Positions 61,073 to 64,000 of a stretch of 64,000 nucleotides of DNA are shown here, in pieces. The notes under the pieces were generated by a model. The model ran no database searches, was not told the origin of the DNA, and saw only the letters and a list, made by a program, of their open reading frames with translations. The position numbers and the translations under genes are program-made. This DNA comes from Pseudonocardia parietis (GTDB taxonomy: Bacteria > Actinomycetota > Actinomycetes > Mycobacteriales > Pseudonocardiaceae): contig NZ_JAGINU010000001.1 in assembly GCF_017876315.1 (NCBI RefSeq), positions 2,666,001-2,730,000 of the forward strand, read 5' to 3'. Each line of letters begins with the position of its first letter. The stretch's first letter is position 1.

Positions 61073-62041
61073 GTGAGCAGGCAGCCGGACGTGACCCTCA
61101 CGCAGATGCGGTACTTCGTCGAAGCGGCGTCGCTGCTGAGCATGACCAAGGCGGCCGAGGAGCTGCGGGTGGCCCAGTCGGCGGTGTCCGCCGCGGTGGC
61201 CCAGCTGGAGCGTCAGGTGGGGACGCCGCTGTTCATCCGGCAGCACGCCCGCGGGCTCGTGCTGACAGCGGCGGGGGAGGAGCTGCTACGCGACGGGCGT
61301 GGACTGCTCGCGCACGTCGGCGAGGTGCTGGACGCGGCGCGCGGCCGCGGGGACGACGTCCGCGGCCGGATCAAGCTCGCCTGCATGGTCACCCTCGTCC
61401 CGTTCGTGCTGCCCGATCTGCTCGCCGAGCTGAGCGCCGGCTGCCCCGGGCTCGAGGTCGAGGTGCTCGAGCTGGAGGCGGCCGCGGTCAGCGCCGCGCT
61501 GCGCAGCGGCGCGGTCGAGCTCGCGGTGACCTACGATCTCGGCCTCGGGCCCGGGGTGGCGCGAGAGGTCATCGCCGAGGCTCCGCCGTACGTGGTCCTG
61601 CCGCCCGGGCACCGGCTCACGAAGCGTCCGCAGGTGCGGTTGAGCGACCTCGCCGGCGAGCCGATGGTGCTCCTGGACCTCCCGCACAGCCGTGAGTACT
61701 TCAGCGAGCTGCTGGCGAAGGCCGGCGCCCCGCCGCGGATCGCCTACCGGTCGGCCAGCGTCGAGGCGGTGCGCGGGATGGTCGCCCGCGGGCTCGGGTT
61801 CTCCCTGCTCAACCAGCAACCGGTGCTGGACGGGACCTACAGCGGCGGACGCGTCGCAGCGCGTCCGATCGCCGACGCCGACGCACCCGCGCTCTCGGTC
61901 GTGGTGGCCTGGATGGAGTCGGTCCGGCCCACCGCGCGCGCCCGGGCCGTCACCGACACCGCGCGGGAGGTCATCCGGCGGCTCCGCTCGGCAGCCGGTG
62001 AGCCGGCGCCGGACGACGGTGGGAACTCGTTGCGGGCCTGA
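61073..62041 (+). CDS. LysR family transcriptional regulator
   Basis: The 322-residue protein begins with the LysR HTH (LTQMRYFVEAASLLSMTKAAEELRVAQSAVSAAVAQLERQVGTPLFIRQHARGLVLTAAG). A type-2 periplasmic-binding effector domain follows. GTG start at 61073. It is co-directional with GntR and sits before an MHS transporter gene. It may sense the compound that the transporter takes up. Confidence 0.92.
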   Translation: MSRQPDVTLTQMRYFVEAASLLSMTKAAEELRVAQSAVSAAVAQLERQVGTPLFIRQHARGLVLTAAGEELLRDGRGLLAHVGEVLDAARGRGDDVRGRIKLACMVTLVPFVLPDLLAELSAGCPGLEVEVLELEAAAVSAALRSGAVELAVTYDLGLGPGVAREVIAEAPPYVVLPPGHRLTKRPQVRLSDLAGEPMVLLDLPHSREYFSELLAKAGAPPRIAYRSASVEAVRGMVARGLGFSLLNQQPVLDGTYSGGRVAARPIADADAPALSVVVAWMESVRPTARARAVTDTAREVIRRLRSAAGEPAPDDGGNSLRA

Positions 62042-62385
62042 TTCTCGGAATCCGCATCAGTGCATCTGATCAACAGTTGTTAACTCGTGGTTGCATCAGT
62101 TGTGCAGCAGGCATCCGATTCGCAGACTTGCGGAGCGGGTCGACGACGGAGCGGCGCCGCGCAGTCCACACCACCGACCACGGCGCCCGAACCCTCGCCG
62201 GCGAGCACGTCAGCCCGTCCTGCATCGATGAATCCGATGCAACGGACCCATTATCTCTGTTTGATCGATAGCGGCAGGCTTGCCTAGCGTCGCCCCCGAA
62301 CAGCCACCGACGTCCGGAACGCTGTTCACGGCAGGGGCGCCGGGCGCGACCTGTCGTCTTCTCATGACGACCCGCTGGAGGTCCC
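62042..62385. promoter_or_regulatory. Intergenic control region before the MHS transporter
   Basis: No gene is present in these 344 bases. TGCATC (62221-62226) and GATGCA (62236-62241) form an inverted repeat with a 9-base spacer, a shape that suits a LysR or GntR site. AACAGTTGTT near 62070 is a second small inverted repeat. The stretch is less GC-rich than its surroundings, as promoters here are. Confidence 0.4.
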
Positions 62386-63786
62386 GTGTCCGACCCCACC
62401 GCACGTCCCGATCCGGACGCCGTGCTCGACGCGGCCGTCCAGGCCGACCCCGCCTCGCTGCGCCGGAGCGTGGCCGCCGGCGCGATCGGCGTCTTCGTCC
62501 ACTGGTTCGACTGGGCCGTCTACGCCTACCTCGCCACCACGATCGCGACGGTGTTCTTCCCGTCCGAGAACGAGGTCGCCGGCGTGCTGTCGGTGTTCGC
62601 CGTCTTCGCGGTCTCGTTCGGCATCCGCCCGCTCGGCGCGCTGGTGCTCGGCCCGCTCGGCGACCGCATCGGCCGGCAACGCACGCTGTCGATCGTCATC
62701 ATCGTGATGTCGGTCGCGACACTCGCGATCGGACTGTTGCCCGGCTACGCGACGATCGGGGTCGCCGCGCCGATCCTGCTGGTCGTGTTCCGGCTGGTGC
62801 AGGGCTTCGCTGCCGGCGGGGAGTTCGGCAGCGCCGCCAGCTTCCTGGCCGAGTACTCGCCGCGCGCCCGGCGCGGGTTCGGCGTGAGCTGGCTCGAGGT
62901 CGGGTCACTGGCCGGCTTCCTCGCCGGCTCGTTCGCCTTCTACCTGCTCTCGGTCTCGCTGACGGCCGAGCAGATCACCGCGTGGGGCTGGCGGATCCCG
63001 TTCCTGGTCGCGGCACCGATGGGCGTGATCGGCTACATCATCCGTACGAAGATCGAGGACACGCCGGAGTACCGGGCGCTGGCGGCGACCGGCTCGGTGT
63101 CGCGCAGCCCCGTCACCGACCTCTTCCGCACCAACAAGCGGCAGATGCTGCAGGCCGCCGGTCTGATGACGATGATGCACGTGCTCTTCTACTCGGTGCT
63201 CACCTACATGGTGAACTACCAGACCGACCATCTGCTGCACTCCGCCGAGAGCGCCGCGCTGCTCTCGACGTTCGCCTCGTTGCTCGGCCTGCTCCTGGTG
63301 CCCGCGTTCGGCCGGCTGTCCGACCGCATCGGCCGCAAGCCGGTCATGGTGGGTGCCGCCATCGCGCTGCTGGTCGTGGCGACTCCGGCCTACCTGCTGA
63401 TGCAGACGGGGATGATCGGCACGGTCGTCGCGGTGCTCGTGCTGGCGGTGATCCTCTCGGCGATCCTCGGCACCCACGCCGTGTGGTCCGCCGAGATCTT
63501 CCCGACCCGGACGCGTCAGGGCGGGCTGTCGATCGCCTACAACGTCTCCGCCGCGCTGTTCGCCGGCACGGTGCCCTTCTTCATGACGCTGCTCATCTCC
63601 GGCACCGGCAGCCTCATCGTCCCCGGTCCGTACCTGATGGTCGCCGCGGTGATCGGGCTGGTGGCCGCCCTGAGCATGCGTGAGACGGCCGGGAGCGGCC
63701 TGCTCCAGGCCCAGGACCTCGGTACGGACCCGGCGGCGCCGTCCGCACGACCCGTTCCGTCCTCGAGCGACGGAGTCCGCTCCTGA
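62386..63786 (+). CDS. MFS transporter, metabolite:H+ symporter (MHS) family
   Basis: The 466-residue protein has twelve membrane helices. The MHS signature appears in GIRPLGALVLGPLGDRIGRQRTLSIVIIVMS and in VFRLVQGFAAGGEFGSAASFLAEYSPRARRG, with a second cytoplasmic loop GRLSDRIGRKPVMVG. Members carry organic acids, osmolytes or aromatic acids with protons. The GTG start at 62386 follows GGAGG by four bases. The acidic and polar tail is unusually long. It leads towards a flavin monooxygenase, so it may import its substrate. Confidence 0.93.
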   Translation: MSDPTARPDPDAVLDAAVQADPASLRRSVAAGAIGVFVHWFDWAVYAYLATTIATVFFPSENEVAGVLSVFAVFAVSFGIRPLGALVLGPLGDRIGRQRTLSIVIIVMSVATLAIGLLPGYATIGVAAPILLVVFRLVQGFAAGGEFGSAASFLAEYSPRARRGFGVSWLEVGSLAGFLAGSFAFYLLSVSLTAEQITAWGWRIPFLVAAPMGVIGYIIRTKIEDTPEYRALAATGSVSRSPVTDLFRTNKRQMLQAAGLMTMMHVLFYSVLTYMVNYQTDHLLHSAESAALLSTFASLLGLLLVPAFGRLSDRIGRKPVMVGAAIALLVVATPAYLLMQTGMIGTVVAVLVLAVILSAILGTHAVWSAEIFPTRTRQGGLSIAYNVSAALFAGTVPFFMTLLISGTGSLIVPGPYLMVAAVIGLVAALSMRETAGSGLLQAQDLGTDPAAPSARPVPSSSDGVRS

Positions 63787-63848
63787 TCCGGCCGCCGAGC
63801 CACCCGGCTCGAGCCGAGAACGTTGTGACCACCCGGAACGGAGTTGAC

Positions 63849-64000
63849 ATGTCGCACCACGAGACCGAGGTTCTCGTCGTCGGCGCAGGGCAGGCCGGTG
63901 TGGCCATGAGCGAACACCTGGGTGCACGCGGGATCGCGCACCTGGTGCTGGAGCGCGACCGGATCGCCGAGCGCTGGCGCACCGGGCGCTGGGACTCGCT
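63849..64000 (+). CDS. Flavin-containing monooxygenase-like protein, N-terminal part (runs off the window)
   Basis: The first 50 residues read MSHHETEVLVVGAGQAGVAMSEHLGARGIAHLVLERDRIAERWRTGRWDSL. GAGQAG is the FAD-binding dinucleotide motif, and ERWRTGRWDSL is typical for flavin-containing monooxygenases of the FMO/YUCCA type. The ATG at 63849 follows GGAACGGAG. The gene is cut by the window edge, so length and catalytic motifs are unseen. It starts 62 bases after the MHS stop, in the same operon by spacing. Confidence 0.8.
   Translation, partial: MSHHETEVLVVGAGQAGVAMSEHLGARGIAHLVLERDRIAERWRTGRWDS

Overview
The window is GC-rich DNA (about 70 % by eye) with actinobacterial gene style: short 4-bp start/stop overlaps, GTG starts, many TetR, GntR, LysR and AraC regulators, F420/LLM-type oxidoreductases, VanB-type reductases and a DUF222/HNH gene. 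A soil actinobacterium of the Pseudonocardiales (Pseudonocardia-like) is the best guess. No rRNA or single-copy marker supports this, so the name is an inference. No CRISPR array, intact tRNA, phage module or replication gene was seen.

Layout. 1-988: decayed DNA with a phosphoglycerate mutase remnant. 988-4096: a TctABC tripartite tricarboxylate-type transporter. 4673-8899 (minus): a tight four-gene operon of acyl-CoA dehydrogenase-like flavoprotein, SelD, NMN-adenylyltransferase-like protein and ApgM-like phosphomutase, with a divergent TetR gene and operator. 9.8-17 kb: a transposon graveyard with IS3, IS630, IS1634 and IS701-like pieces, a broken araA and a 100-nt cruciform. 18-37 kb: an accessory block bracketed by two direct copies of the 3' half of tRNA-Val. 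It holds an oxidoreductase, a VOC gene split by an IS21 element, and a cobalt-type nitrile hydratase locus. That locus comprises a rhodanese, an SRPBCC-AmiC-like sensor fusion, an ArsR regulator, two amidases each preceded by a GatC/AtzG-like small subunit, both nitrile hydratase subunits and an activator. A second IS1634 copy, one silent base different from the first, follows at 31.3 kb.

37-51 kb: catabolic cassettes. One is an AraC-controlled ring-cleavage dioxygenase, flavin monooxygenase and MhqD-like esterase. Another is a divergent set of SDR, Baeyer-Villiger-type monooxygenase, two APH-fold kinases, VanB reductase, FAD monooxygenase and TetR. 51-54 kb: decaying genes (SDR, ABC-F) next to a DUF222/HNH gene. 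55.5-64 kb: a CPBP protease and a YdcF-like protein, then a diiron protein with reductase and LLM oxidoreductase, facing GntR and LysR regulators, an MHS transporter and the start of a flavin monooxygenase.

How the parts may work together. The nitrile hydratase locus reads as a self-contained nitrile-to-amide-to-acid pathway. Three matching 16-bp palindromes lie before the rhodanese/sensor pair, before arsR and before the amidase operon, which suggests one ArsR regulon. The least explained unit is the SelD operon: it provides selenophosphate next to a nucleotidyl-transferase and a phosphomutase-like enzyme, with no selenocysteine genes in view.
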